NCBI RefSeq assembly: GCF_964340395.1
Contig: NC_135565.1
Span: forward strand, 6,270,142 to 6,334,141
Origin: Glandiceps talaboti
Taxonomy: Eukaryota; Hemichordata; Enteropneusta; Spengelidae
Direction: 5' to 3'
DNA: 64,000 nt
A model generated the notes under the pieces. The model did no database searches. It was not told the DNA's origin and worked only from the letters and a program-made list of their open reading frames with translations. The position numbers and the translations under genes are program-made. Shown in pieces: positions 1-11,900 of this stretch (position 1 is its first letter; every line of letters starts with the position of its first letter).

Positions 1-284
1 TTGAGTGAGACATAAAAAAACATCGGCTACCTATCTGACACTCTATAGTCACTATAATTTGCTAGTAAGTACATATTTATCTTGGTTATAATTCACAATA
101 CAAAATACCACACATGATAATTAACCTACAGAATTTTTTTTGACACACCATTCTCCATTAGGATTATAATTTGAATGAGATTACCAGTTGTCTGGCTGAG
201 GTATAGAAAAAATTGGTCCAGAACAATAGAATGATCCACAGATAAGATTACATTGATGTGACAACATGGGATTGAATCCCAGGC

Positions 285-640
285 CTTTAAAAGGGAATGA
301 CACTCCTGGATATAACGATATTTTTCATAAACTATGGGTCCTGGAGGGTTACTTCATGATTTCACATTGCATTGGATATTAATGATTCCTAAGTGCTTAT
401 TTCCTTCAGATAAAGACATGAATATGCATTGTTCATCTAATACATATTCATATCTGCTAAGACCCATGAAGAAGTGGTGCACCAGTGAAATAACAATAAA
501 GGTGTAGAAGAGTGTACATGTGGTGTTTCTTGACAACCGAGCAAACTTTATGTGATGTGAATTTTATGAAATGTCTATCAAGAACCCAACGTTTATGAAA
601 ATTCCTTTATTTCCTGGAGTGGCGTAACCCTTTAACAAAA
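285..640. mobile_element. Foldback MITE, family A, copy 1
   Basis: The left end carries AAGGG..CACTCC followed by a TTTCATAAACT..GGGTCCTGGAG arm. The right end carries the inverse arm (CCCAACGTTTATGAAAAT then GGAGTGGCGTAACCCTT). The centre has a second inverted motif around ATTCATgacttt/CATGAATATGCATTGTTCATCT. Both flanks contain TTTAA, compatible with a TTAA-type target duplication. It has no coding capacity. Copies with the same arms lie at about 4168-4636, 7690-8105 and 57130-57475. Confidence 0.65.
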
Positions 641-964
641 AAATTAGATTTACAAACAAAGAGTTTGGTCACAGAGTCTGCATAGTAGGATTGAAATAAA
701 CATATCTTTCTTTGGTCAATATTTTAGAAAACATTACTGCAGAAACATTTCAGGACTTGTGTTTCTAATATTTCTGTTAAAATTTGTGGCAAAAACTGTA
801 TTTCTTGCATTTGACTAAATTTATGTATTTAGACAGATTGTATATGAGGCTGATAACCAACTGCAATGAGAGATTTGAATATAGTTTTCACTAATATTTG
901 CATTTGCTGTGGCGTATCTATGTTCAGTCATTTTTAAATAATGACTTTTTGTACACGTTGGTTA

Positions 965-1370
965 TTGAAGGTATACGACAGAACCCCATGATGCGCTAGT
1001 GCAAGTGTGGCTTACTCAGGATATATATATACATGCACGTGTGCTTTTAGTGTTCTCTGTGGCAGTACTTTCACAAGTGTAGTGAATGAAAATGCAGCAG
1101 AAAACACTACAAGCACAAGTGCAAATACCGGAGTACCAACACTGACACTCAAACGACATGGGGCTCTGTTATTATTACATATTTTATCTGAAATTACACT
1201 ATGCGATTATGTGCTTTTGTGTAGAAAGAATGATCACATCCTCATTTGCTTAAATACGATTTGCATGCAGTAACAAATAATGTTTTCGGTATTGCACTGC
1301 AGTGAAAATACCACTAGTATTAAAGCATGTTGACCGGTGCAAGTAATCTCTCGTACATATGTAAAAATAA
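965..1370. mobile_element. Foldback element, family B, copy 1
   Basis: The core (980-1170) is an imperfect palindrome. CAGAACCCCATGA..GCAAGTGTGGCTTACTC reappears inverted as GAGTACC..CTCAAACGACATGGGGCTCTG. The inner arms TTCTCTGTGGCAGTACTTTCA and TGAAAATGCAGCAGAAAAC pair with each other. The right flank, to GTGCAAGTAATCTCT, matches the left flanks of the copies at 52240-52600 and 54775-55220 in reverse orientation. The short open frame across it comes from the palindrome and is not a gene. Confidence 0.6.
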
Positions 1371-2874
1371 GGCATACTAGCAAATCCCAACCTGGGTTAC
1401 CATGGTTACCATTGACAGCATTTTTCTACTTCTATCTACACTTTCACTTATTTTGAAAAGACTTTGGCTTTATCTGAGAATAGAGTCTTTACTTTTAAAG
1501 TGGCCATATAGATTAGAATTTGGTATTTATTTTGGAATTTCAATTTATAAAACAACTTTACTATGTTTTTCTACTTGAAAAAAAGCAATGTGAAATAACA
1601 TATACCAAGTCTTTGGTTATAAATAGTTCAATAAATTACAAAAAAAAAGATACTTAAAAGTGTGAAAAGTTTGTTATTGTACGTACAACAACAAACATTT
1701 TTACAAATTTTTGTAATGCTTTGCAATTTATTGAATTACAAACAAGGATTTGGAATGTTATTTTACATTGCTTTTTTTTCAAATAGAAAAACAGAGTAAA
1801 TTGGTTCAAAATAAATACCTAACTCTAATCCATATGTCCACTATAAAAGACTGAATTTCAAAAGTTATCACATCGATTGCAACCATGAAGTGTTTCTCTA
1901 CTCCGATTCCTACGCCTGCATTTTTTTGGCAAAATATGAATCATCTCCCTGATTTTTGTTTTAATTTGCTCTAAAATGCACTCCATCTTTTAAAATGCCA
2001 ATTCTCTCTGTCACTAACTTGTGGACTGTGAAATACAGTTATGTATGTGAGTGCTGATAGTCTCCACTGTACACCTTTCGCAACGTGGAATTTGAATCCG
2101 TTAGAATTTCAATCAGAATCAGTTCTCCTGACATATGACCGTCTTCTGGCATGGTTAGAACAACTGAACATTTTTCCTAAACATTATGATAAATGACATT
2201 ATCGGATCATTTATGAGTTATATCTCAATACCAGATGTGAGTTCAATCAATTGCAACTGGTTGTTAAGTATATTTCAGTACGTACAATAATGCAAATGCC
2301 TTTTAAATATGCAGCCAAAAACTACACATAAATATGCATAAACTCAACTTGTACCCCTTTAACATCCAAATTGTTATCAAAGATAGTGAATTTTATCCTT
2401 CCTCTTGAAATGTACCTGCTTCTGGAGTATTTGCTTTTGTCCTTTTTTGTAATTCATCATTTTGTACAATTAAGTAGAATATCAGTTTTATAAAATAAAG
2501 CCATTTTCATAATCAAAGAATCGTACAAACTGATTAAATAATTACATGATTCAATTCTGCTGTCAGTTATTACAGAGAAATATGTAGTTACAATTATCTG
2601 CATTATGACCAAAAAGGTTCATCAGCTTGGTGTATAAAATGATTTACATGGGTTATAACGTTAGAGTACAGGCAGTTCAAAGTTTTAACATTGAGCTTTC
2701 AATCTGTCTTGGGTGATGATTCTCATCAGAATGACAAATTCCATAGTTACAGCTGACCACTAGGTGGCAGTATATATAGCTGGTAGTAGATATTAGGCAG
2801 TCTTTCATTCAGACGTTTTAATTATGATGGAACAAGTTGACAAAGGTCACAGTCTATTGACCTGACGTATAGTA

Positions 2875-3185
2875 CCGGTAGTCTCTGTTACCCAGACTCT
2901 CATTGTTGGGGGGCTCTTGCTTAGCGGCTACCACCCCAGAATAGGTGGCACGCAAGTTGTCAGACATGACGGATGCATACCTACTATTACCCCAAGGGAG
3001 TCTTGGGAAATACCTGTACTAGTACTGGTAGTACAAGGCCTTCAGTAGTCTCTGTTACCCAGACTCTCATTGTTGTGGGCCCTGACATAGCAGCTACCAC
3101 CCCACGGGAGTCTTGGGAAATACCCGTACTAGTAGTACAAGGCCTTCAGTTGTACCCAAAATGTGTGACTTCCTCTTTCAGTTAA
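2875..3185 (+). repeat. Two-unit local duplication, about 150 bp per unit
   Basis: GTCTCTGTTACCCAGACTCTC with its downstream block (GCTACCACCCCA, GGGAGTCTTGGGAAATACC, GTACAAGGCCTTCAGT) occurs twice in direct orientation. The first unit carries a short insertion (AATAGGTGGCACGCAAG...). No gene is recognised in it. Confidence 0.7.
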
Positions 3186-4167
3186 GACAAACACATCATG
3201 GTAATAAAAGTGTACTGCTATGAATGGGCTGCAGAGTGTAATTCCAGTACTGCCAAGAATGCGATACTCAGTTTTATCTTTGGCATTCTAAGCTCTTGTG
3301 TGTGACATGTTAGATAGTCTAATGCATGAAATACCTGTTAATTTCATATAATTTTACAATTTTAAGCTATGGCCTTATTTTCGTGATCTGTGTGTCCTGA
3401 CTGACTGTGGAAGACACATACACTTTGTGTACTATTAACCCCCCATCTCCTGAGACACTCACAAGGGTGCTACCCATCATCCAAGCGCCCCTCGGTACCT
3501 GAGACTAAATATACAATAACTTCTAGCTGATAATATGTATCTGGCTTGCTATATAACAGTAAGTGCGAACCCCTTATTTCTCTGCAATCACACATTTCAC
3601 AAGTAAAATGTACTAAAAATGGCTTATTTTCATCTCTGGTGTTCCCTTGTTTTATGTCCTACTTTCAGCCTCAAAAAACAGAAATAAATAACTCATAGCA
3701 TAAAATGCATACAATGCTAGAAACATGTCATTACTAACCCATCCCTCCCTATATTATAAGAATGGTATGGCCCTTCTAAATGTTGTCTGGATCATACCAT
3801 TCCAATAAAGGAACGTCAGCTATAGAAAACATTGTATACTATTGCCATCTGATTCTGAGATATAAACCCTATGACTCTAACAACATGTCATTTTCAAACC
3901 CACCCCTATAATTTAAGAATGTAACAATCATTCCAAAGGTTTTTGGATCATACCATTCAAATACAGGGATGTACGCTATGGGAAACAGTGATCGCTATTG
4001 CCATCTCATTCTGAAGAAAGCTGCAATGAGACAAGACACAGAGAGAGCACATAGACCATAGAACTGCCATGCTGGTGAGCCGAGATACTCTACAATGGCA
4101 CCCTGGAGAAAGAGAAAAACAAACAAACAAACGAGTCAAAACTTTGACCTTAATTGTAACGTTAGGA

Positions 4168-4636
4168 AGTTTAAAGAGAACACCGCTCCACAAAAAAAGG
4201 TATTTTCATAAACTTTGGGTTCTGGAGAGTCATTTCATTATTTCGCATAACACAATTTTTCCCTCGGTGCCTAGAAACACCAATATTGAATTTCGTTTTT
4301 CACCTCTAACGTACTTTCAGTGATACAGCATTGCACCATGAGTCCTAGCACATATGGATAATCATTAGATGTACGATGAATATCCATGACTATATATGTG
4401 AAGGAAGTAAATTCTTAGGAGTCATGAATATTCAGTGTGCATCTAACACATATTCATGTCTGCTAAGAACACATAATGCAATGGTAGAAGTGAAAAAAAA
4501 GTTTCAATTGTGTGTATCTTGGCAACTGAGCTAAACTTATGTGATGTGGAATCATGAAATAATTGTCCAGAACCAACAGTTTATGAAAATACCAGTTTAT
4601 TTCCTGGAGTGGTGTTCTCCTTAAACTCCAGAAAGG
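4168..4636. mobile_element. Foldback MITE, family A, copy 2
   Basis: The ends are TTTAAAGAGAACACCGCTCC and the inverse GGAGTGGTGTTCTCCTTAAAC, flanked by TTAA. Inside them lies a second inverted arm pair: TTTCATAAACTTTGGGTTCTGG on the left, CCAGAACCAACAGTTTATGAAAAT on the right. The inner pair is GATGTACGATGAATATCCATGAC / GTCATGAATATTCAGTGTGCATC. It is the best-preserved copy in the window and has no transposase. Confidence 0.75.
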
Positions 4637-4676
4637 AATGTTAAGTTGTGATGGTCAGCAGTCTTTGTTTGTTTAG

Positions 4677-4930
4677 TCTAAAAGTAACACTGCATATTAA
4701 AATACATCATTTACATATATGTTGATTTCAGTCTTAAACTTATCATGCATCTGGAGTCACATTTGATCTCACATAATCTAGAAATAAGATTGCATATCAC
4801 ACACATCATTTACATATATTTTGATTTCAGCCCAAGTTATAGTTATCATGCATCAGGAGTCACATGTGATCTCATATAATCTAGAAATAAGATTGCATAT
4901 TTAGATATATCATTTACATATATATTGATT
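4677..4930 (+). repeat. Three-unit tandem repeat, about 110 bp per unit
   Basis: The block ATCATTTACATATAT.TTGATTTCAG followed by TTATCATGCATC.GGAGTCACAT.TGATCTCA.ATAATCTAGAAATAAGATTGCATAT recurs about every 110 bp, with the last unit incomplete. It sits directly beyond the last identified exon of the Bax-like gene. Confidence 0.7.
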
Positions 4931-4960
4931 TGTGGTGGAGGGTCAAAGATCATTACTTAC

Positions 4961-7900
4961 CCATCCACCTCTGCTTATGATCCAGGCAGCAAAGACTTCA
5001 ACTAAGATCTTGACAATTTCTTTGATAAGTTTACGCATCCATTCAGGTAGATACTCTGCCATAACATTATCTACAGCCTGATAATATTTAAAACATTGTT
5101 AAAATTAAAATTCCTTATAGTTGTAACTACTCTTCTAATAGTTGTTATGCTATTCACTGACATGTATAATCCAAAGCCTTAGTGATCTCACTCTTATCAA
5201 ATCTAGTTGTTGACAAACAAGTACACAATTACAGTATATAGATTAAAATACAACAAGCAGCAGAATAGTCTCTGCTTCTGGTGATAAGAATGATTGTTGT
5301 CATGGTGATACTTGTCAATCGTTTGTACTTGATGAAATACTAGTACTTCAGCCAGAAACTTATGACATAACATTAGGTGGCTAGTCTCATAAATCAGCAT
5401 TGCAAGGTGGACACATGGTTACTAGTATTTTGTCACCTTTGACAGCATAACGGTATTTGATTGGCTGCAACCAAATCTGGTTGCACTGTTCAAGCTATTA
5501 GGCGGTTTAGTACAGTCGTGGTTTAGAAGTCTGACAGGGCTTAACAACATAACATATCTTTCTGCCTATTTATCAGAATGATTAAAATTGTCTCCAATAC
5601 TACAAGCCCCTTACACTCTGGGTATACTAAAGTTTACTTACCCTCGCACACATTCTGTAGGCAAAGTAAAACAGCGCCACCACTCTTCCCCAGTTGACAA
5701 CACCATCATCAAATATTACCCTAGCAACAGCAATGACAGCATCTACAGTGGTATTGGTAGGAACTCTTTCAATCATTCTGTGTAAACAAATAACATCATT
5801 TTTCTATCACACCAAAACTTTGCTGTAAATCCCCTCTGACAGAGACAGAGCAGTATGGTATATATTTGTTGTCTCTTGCAGACGGTGCTTCACATATGTA
5901 ATACATTGTTGCATGTGTCTGTCTCTTACAGAGGGTGATTTATATACATTGTAATACAATTGTTGTATGTGTCTGTCTCTTACAGAGGGTGATTTATATA
6001 CATTGTAATACAATTGTTGCATGTGTCTGTCTCTTACAGAGGGTGATTTATATACATTGTAATACAATTGTTGTATGTGTCTGTCTCTTACAGAGGGTGA
6101 TTTATATACATTGTAATACAATTGTTGTATGTGTCTGTCTCTTGTAGAGTGTGATTTATATACATTGTAATACAATTGTTGCATGTGTCTGTCTCTTACA
6201 GAGGGTGATTTATATACATTGTAATACAATTGTTGTATGTGTCTGTCTCTTGCAGAAGGTGATTTATATACATTGTAATACAATTGTTACATGTGTCTGT
6301 CTCTTGTAGAGTGTGATTTATATACATTGTAATACAATTGTTGCATGTGTCTGTCTCTTACAGAGGGTGATTTATATACATTGTAATACAATTGTTGCAT
6401 GTGTTTGTCTCTTACAGAGGGTGATTTATATACATTGTAATACAATTGTTGCATGTGTCTGTCTCTTGCTGAGGGTGATTTATATACATTGTAATACAAT
6501 TGTTGTATGTGTCTGTCTCTTACAGAGGGTGATTTATATACATTGTAATACAATTGTTGCATGTGTCTGTCTCTTACAGAGGGTGATTTATATACATTGT
6601 AATACAATTGTTGCATGTGTCTGTCTCTTGTAGAGTGTGATTTATATACATTGTAATACAATTGTTGCATGTGTCTGTCTCTTACAGAGGGTGATTTATA
6701 TACATTGTAATACAATTGTTGCATGTGTCTGTCTCTTACAGAGGGTGATTTATATACATTGTAATACAATTGTTGCATGTGTCTGTCTCTTGCTGAGGGT
6801 GATTTATATACATTGTAATACAATTGTTGTATGTGTCTGTCTCTTACAGAGGGTGATTTATATACATTGTAATACAATTGTTACATATGTCTGTCTCTTG
6901 CAGAAGGTGATTTATATACATTGTAATACAATTGTTACATATGTCTGTCTCTTGCAGAGTGGATTTATATACATGTACACTGTAATACAATTGTTGTATG
7001 TGTTCATCTCTTGTAGAAGGTGATTTACTAAACAAGGACTACATGAAAGATAGCATGTATCCTTGTAGTAATTTTACATCATATCATGATTATATACTAT
7101 GTATAGACTAACCATGTTGACGCATGCAAAAAATTGTTTCCATTCTGACTTTTATAGGTCCTGCATAGTTTACTTTCTTCTGCTGAATGTAAGTATAATG
7201 TCTGGTAAATCTCTGGACTGAAAAGGCTTTATATTTTAAAGTCAGCTCATGCTACTTTTGGAATTCATAGACTATGAATAATGCTAGTCATGGTGAAGTT
7301 CATGGAACCTTACCACTGAAGGTCATTCAAGTTCATGTAGCATTACCATTGAGGTCATTCAAGTTAAACTAGCGTTACAAAGTTGAAGGTCATTCATGGT
7401 CTCACCTTTGAAGTTCAAAATCTTGATCCATTTCATCAGCAATGACTCGTAACGTAGCGCCAACTTGTTGCCAATTTTCAATCATGGGAGCTTCAATATT
7501 ATCATCTTGTATTTCATCAGCTCTAGGTGCATTAGCAACACCATCTCTGTTAAACCTATCTACTATAAAATCGGCCAGTAAACGAGCTGCTTGCGCTCCA
7601 ATATCATCTTCCTGACTTCGTTGTCTTCCGATGCCACCTCCAGCCCCTAAAATAATGTACAATGTACTTAAAACAGTAGAACAATACTCTAGGAAATACA
7701 CTCATTTCTGTAAACTTGGACTGCAGTGAGTCATTTCATGATTTTACCGCATGCATATTTTGAGCAATTGCCAAGAAACCCCACTGAAACTTGTCACACG
7801 TTCATAAGTCTGTGACTGTTTTAGCAGTGATCCAGCACTGTGTTATTGGAGTCAGCAGGTATGCATATACATTAGATGAACAATGAATATTCATGACTTG

Positions 7901-9500
7901 TCAGGGCTTATTACAATCAGGTACATAGTCATGAATATTTATTGTTCATCTAAAACATATACATATCTCCCATGAGGCAATGCGGTACTGCTGCTAGGAC
8001 AAAGAATGTGAAGTTTCAACTTGGCATTGCTTGGCATGACATTCATGTGATGTGAAATTGTGAAATGGTTCTCCAGAACCCAAAGTTTGTGAAAATATAT
8101 CTATCGTTACGTCATCTAGCACAATGCGAAATCATGAACCAAAAGTTATTCATGCAAATGAGTAAAACCCCAACTGTTAGAATGATGTAAACAGTGTATA
8201 AGTAGCATCCTGAACTGACAAATATACCATATTTGGACATTATGTAAATGACCCCAATAAACACTATCTTCAATGTATTATTGGGCAGAATTCCATGATT
8301 AATTAACAACGACATGATGTTAATGACAACTTTGTTTGAATGTGAAGTGTCATCTCAGGACCTGATTGAGCTAGACATAGGAAGAGTTTTGAAGCCACAG
8401 ATAACAACTAGACTATCTCAACGATCCACACACAATTGATGTAATTTAAGTACTTTCAAAAAAATGTAACAACAAGTTGTCTAAGGGACTGTTACTGGCT
8501 CCCAAAATTTTTGACACCAGCGGCACAGACATGCCCCCCCCTATTAAATTCAAACAGTCCATGACTCGTAAACACACACTGTATAATCACTGAGTGACTC
8601 CCCTCTCCCTCCCTCCCCAACCCATCCACACACACCCATCCATCCACACACAATTGATCCAAAAATGTAAAATACTTTAAATAAAAACAACATGTCTAAG
8701 GCACTGTTCCTGGGTCCCAGAAATTTTGACAACAGCTGTACAGATACCTGCCACCCCTCTAATAAATTCAAACAGTCTATGACTTGGAAACACAAACGTG
8801 TATGCTGAGTCAGGGTGTGACCCGCAATGACCTTGACTTCCAGGAAATGATTCAAATGACTTACCATAGTAGTGACCGTCTTGCTCATCACCCCCTGGTG
8901 GTCCCCCTTCAGCCATCTCTAATTTTTGAAGTCGAAGAAATTTATGAATGAATAAATAGATAAATAAATAAACTGTGAATCGATAGATCACAATATAAGT
9001 TGCTACCTATGATGACGTCAGAACCTACAATTACAAGGAAGTCAAGATATGTATATATCTTTCTGCGAAAATTAGTTGTTTTTTCCCCTAAAAAAGGTGT
9101 AGGATTTTTTCGATGTCCACAATAAAACACAACGTTTACGTTTGACACTAACAATGTGATATTGTCGACCCTATGTGCAATAATTGTAACGTTAGTTATT
9201 ATCACTTCGTGGCTACATATGAACGAATTCTAAATATTCCCTTTTCTGTCATATTTCCACTGAATTGGGTAGAATGTGTTTTAATGGTAATACCGCAACG
9301 ACGATGGAATATACATTACACACACGGAAATGCACACCTTTTCTGTCATCTGCAACTTCAAGGTCGCTAACATAGTCATAACAGTAACACTATAACAGTA
9401 ACAACAACAGCAATATAACCTGTTCGTTGAATGTGCATTATTGACACTGGCAAAAAGACTGAGGGACTTACCTTAATCGTGGTACTTTATATCGGCGTAC
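4961..9500 (-). CDS. Bax-like Bcl-2 family apoptosis effector, C-terminal exon not found
   Basis: Bcl-2 family proteins of the Bax/Bak type permeabilise the outer mitochondrial membrane. Minus-strand coding exons are 8916-8865 (ATG at 8916, purine at -3 and G at +4), 7646-7406, 5777-5642 and 5077-4961. An untranslated first exon probably ends at 9472 (GTAAG donor). All junctions have GT/AG and keep frame, giving 182 codons without a stop. Residues 83-91 (LRVIADEMD) read as a BH3 core, with Ala where Bax and Bak have Gly. Residues 125-140 (NWGRVVALF..) are BH1 and 175-182 (WIISRGGW) are BH2, close to Bax. A good GTAAGT donor follows BH2 directly, so a further exon with the membrane anchor is expected but was not located below 4960. 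Human BAX has 192 residues, so little is missing. Confidence in the family is high; Bax rather than Bak is inferred from the BH2 spelling. Confidence 0.87.
5870..7030. repeat. 54-bp minisatellite, about 20 units, in an intron of the Bax-like gene
   Basis: The unit begins GTGATTTATATACATTGTAA and ends in a CTGTCTCTTACAGAGG-type segment; starts fall every 54 bp (5935, 5989, 6043 ... 6907). Because 54 is a multiple of three, open frames with 18-residue repeats run on both strands; I do not regard these as genes. Variant units (TTGTAGAGTGTG, TTGCTGAGGGTG) recur at a 324-bp spacing (for example 6313 and 6637), so six-unit blocks have been duplicated. The unit contains the palindrome TTGTAATACAA. 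The right edge decays after about 6900. Confidence 0.95.
7690..8105. mobile_element. Foldback MITE, family A, copy 3 (worn ends)
   Basis: Left arm GTCATTTCATGATTTTACCGC and right arm GTGAAATGGTTCTCCAGAACCCAAAGTTTGTGAAAAT are inverted relatives. The centre holds ATTAGATGAACAATGAATATTCATGAC and its inverse GTCATGAATATTTATTGTTCATCT. The terminal AAGGG/CACTCC blocks are not clear in this copy. It lies in an intron of the Bax-like gene. Confidence 0.6.
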
Positions 9501-10631
9501 ACAGCTTGACAAGGAAGGTATTAAACTTCCCGCATACTTTGTCTTGGCGCGGCTGCCCTGAGTTGTATGACTCGAGTAAAAGCTGACCGTGTCAAATTGT
9601 GTCAAAGGGCACGGACAGCGCCCCCTGCTGACTAGAATGACATTCACTTTGTCTTTGCTAGCTATTGCTAGCTAGTTTAATATCAACAGCTACAGTGGTG
9701 TATGGTGGTCGACGCTCCATTATGCATCAAGCCTGGTTAAAACATCAAAACGAGGTTATTTTGTTATTCTAAAGAGGGAAAGTAAAATAATTCGAGAGAA
9801 AAAAGTGACATTTTCGCCACTTAAGTGAGGGAGCCTTCAGCTACAAGGGGGAGGCCGGGGCTAGCACTGTTGAGTAAAATGTGACGCTTCCCTGATTCCA
9901 TCGTGCTAATTAAAAAGTGGCTCTTCCTCAACTTTCTTTCCCTAAAACACGGCCTCCTCCTATTCAAGAAGTTCAAAACACGCTATCAGAAATGTAAAAG
10001 GATATGAGTCCCAGAATATGGTATAAGGACCTAATCCCACCGCTGCAACCAATGTTGAAAGTTTTAAAGCCATTGGTTATTTCACTACTATTGCCATATG
10101 GATGTGTATGAAGGCACTGAATTTCTGATGTGAAAGAAAGTACAACATACTTAAATCATTCATTTTGGAAAGAGTTTAGAACATTGAACTGATCACATAG
10201 AATATACATGTTTAGCATCAAATGGTGGCAGACGCATAAAAGCAACTTCCAAAAACTATTCCTACGAAAACAAGAGAGCGGGTTGGTGTAGAAGGTCAAG
10301 CAGACCCAACAAAATTCCTTTCAAATTGCAGATTTTTATACAACGAACGTTAGGAAAGACTTGCAATGGAAATTTATAGGCACAGATATTAAGTACAGGG
10401 GCAAAAACGATACATTGCATCTTATTACTTCTTAATTAATTATAATCTGACTTTAAAGTTTTCCTTTAGTACAGCCTGTCCAACATCAACATTATTTGAT
10501 TTACTACCAAACCAGAGAGAGTATAGAGTTTCATGATAGAAAAGAAAACTTCAACTGTGATCATCTAAATCTTAATATGATCTTAACGACACTTAAGTTT
10601 TTTGAAACCTCAAAATAGGAAATATTCTTAC
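9501..10631. other. Intergenic between the Bax-like gene and the orphan SLC16 exon
   Basis: This should contain the promoter of the Bax-like gene on the minus strand, but no TATA box or other core element could be pinned down. From about 10,130 the sequence parallels 18,530-19,090 (for example TTAAATCATTCATTTTGGAAAG and CTGATCACATAGAATATAC in both), marking the edge of the segmental duplication. Confidence 0.5.
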
Positions 10632-11900
10632 GTGCCAGGCAACAACAAAAGAAAAGCAATGATAGAATCCAGGATGCATCTACAGCACTTGACTGGAAAT
10701 ATCTCATACAAGCGATGAATAGTGGACTCAAACTCTGTGTAAGTCCTCCAAGTGTAGATTGTACTATTGCTGCTGCCATGACAACCATCCAGCCCCATCC
10801 TCCATCGACAGCTTCTTTGTGTTGACGTCTTGGATGATGCATTTCTGTAGTGAGGGTAATTCAAGACCTATGGAATCGATGTGTTAAGTGTGATATATTG
10901 CATAATTACCTCGGTGATGTCCATGATATCAACCGATGTCGAAGTCTGACTTTGACATTATGGAGTACACTGAGGTAGTCATGCGATATCTAAAAAACAT
11001 GCCGAGTGAGAAAAACACGCTCCAAAAAGAAAAACATCCTTAATGCGTAATGATACAAACCACAAATATTTTGAAATCAGACTCAGAGGTTTGCTGAACG
11101 ATTTGGCCATATTGTTTAGTAAGTTTAGAACAGCCAATCAGAGAAAGGAAAAGCGAATGAGTTTCGAACCGAGTAATTGCACTGGTTTCAATAAAAAGGA
11201 TATATATTATGAAAAGATTACAGGATTTCAACGTACCAAGTGAGGTCAGTTGATTTGTTCGTAGTGTTTCGTTTTTTTCAGCAATCAGTATAAACCTTTG
11301 ACAAGAATCTTTAAACTTTGGGAACCGCCACCAAAGGTGGCAGCGGCAGCAACGAGTGTAGCGAGGTATTTAACATTAATTATTTGTAGTTTTCTCACTT
11401 ATATCACAGTTATATCTTTTACCTCATGCCATGAAAGCAAATTTTCTTTCTTTCTTGAGTTGGTGAGCTAATTGTTTTCCCTGCTTTTTCCTTGTGACAT
11501 TGTCCCACCCCATAAAGAGTAAACGTTGTACCCGTTGTACCACTGTGAGCAGCCTTGTAGTCATCAATTACTACTCAGGTTTGCACATGCGTTCACAAAG
11601 TAGTAAACGTCATAGTGAAAAAAAATCGTGTTGACAAGCTTCGTGATTGGGCAATTTATTTGAAACATACTTGAAATGTGATACCTAAAATACGATGTAA
11701 ATCAATTGAGCAGTAATTACAAGGGGAGAGGGTCGGGGGAAGTCAGCTCCAGGCAGTTGCATAAAAGATGACCCTCAACCTATTCCGTCGTGGTAACACG
11801 TGACCTAATTTCCTTTCCATAAAACATGATCCCCTGTTAAGATACATCAAATGACATGCTTTAAATGTTGTCAGATATAAAAAGGACACTCGTCACAGAA
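10130..11900 (+). repeat. Segmental duplication, partner of about 18,530-20,620
   Basis: Blocks shared in the same order are TTAAATCATTCATTTTGGAAAG (10150 / 18548), the GTCCAACATCAACA and AGTATAGAGTTTCATGAT blocks (10478 and 10520 / 18952 and 19005), the SLC16 first exon (10632-10842 / 19094-19307), CAGCCAATCAG.GAAAG (11130 / 19770), TTTCTTTCTTTC.TGGAG.TTGGT (11445 / 20105), and GCATGCGTTCACAAAGTAGTAAACGTCA (11585 / 20255). The partner is longer mainly because of microsatellite growth at 19,468-19,570. Confidence 0.85.
10632..10842 (-). pseudogene. Orphan duplicate of the SLC16 first coding exon
   Basis: The ATG at 10842 opens 70 codons plus one base and ends at a GTAAG donor, exactly as the first exon of the complete gene at 19307-19094 does, with one residue fewer at the N-terminus. 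It keeps the family motif DGGWGWM and the first membrane helix. The reading frame is open and the splice donor intact, yet no following SLC16 exon lies downstream on the minus strand before the Bax-like gene starts at about 9500. It is therefore probably a duplicated exon 1 stranded without the rest of the gene. An alternative is that distant exons exist beyond the window. Confidence 0.75.

Larger units (their letters stand above)
1..4960. other. Gene-free repeat-rich stretch at the left edge
   Basis: No coding exon could be supported here on either strand. It holds two foldback elements of one family (about 285-640 and 4168-4636), one element of a second foldback family (about 965-1370), a two-unit duplication (2875-3185) and a three-unit tandem repeat (4677-4930). 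The C-terminal membrane-anchor exon of the Bax-like gene would be expected here or just outside the window. I searched the minus strand for a hydrophobic tail after a splice acceptor and found no convincing one. Confidence 0.6.

Noticed and set aside
3180-3300. Candidate last exon of the Bax-like gene with a hydrophobic-looking stretch on the minus strand
   Set aside because: The hydrophobic frame is not the one reached from the phase-0 donor, and the in-phase reading is not membrane-like.
5807-7035. Long open frames on both strands with 18-residue repeats
   Set aside because: They are the translation of a 54-bp minisatellite lying in an intron; no start context, splice support or domain.
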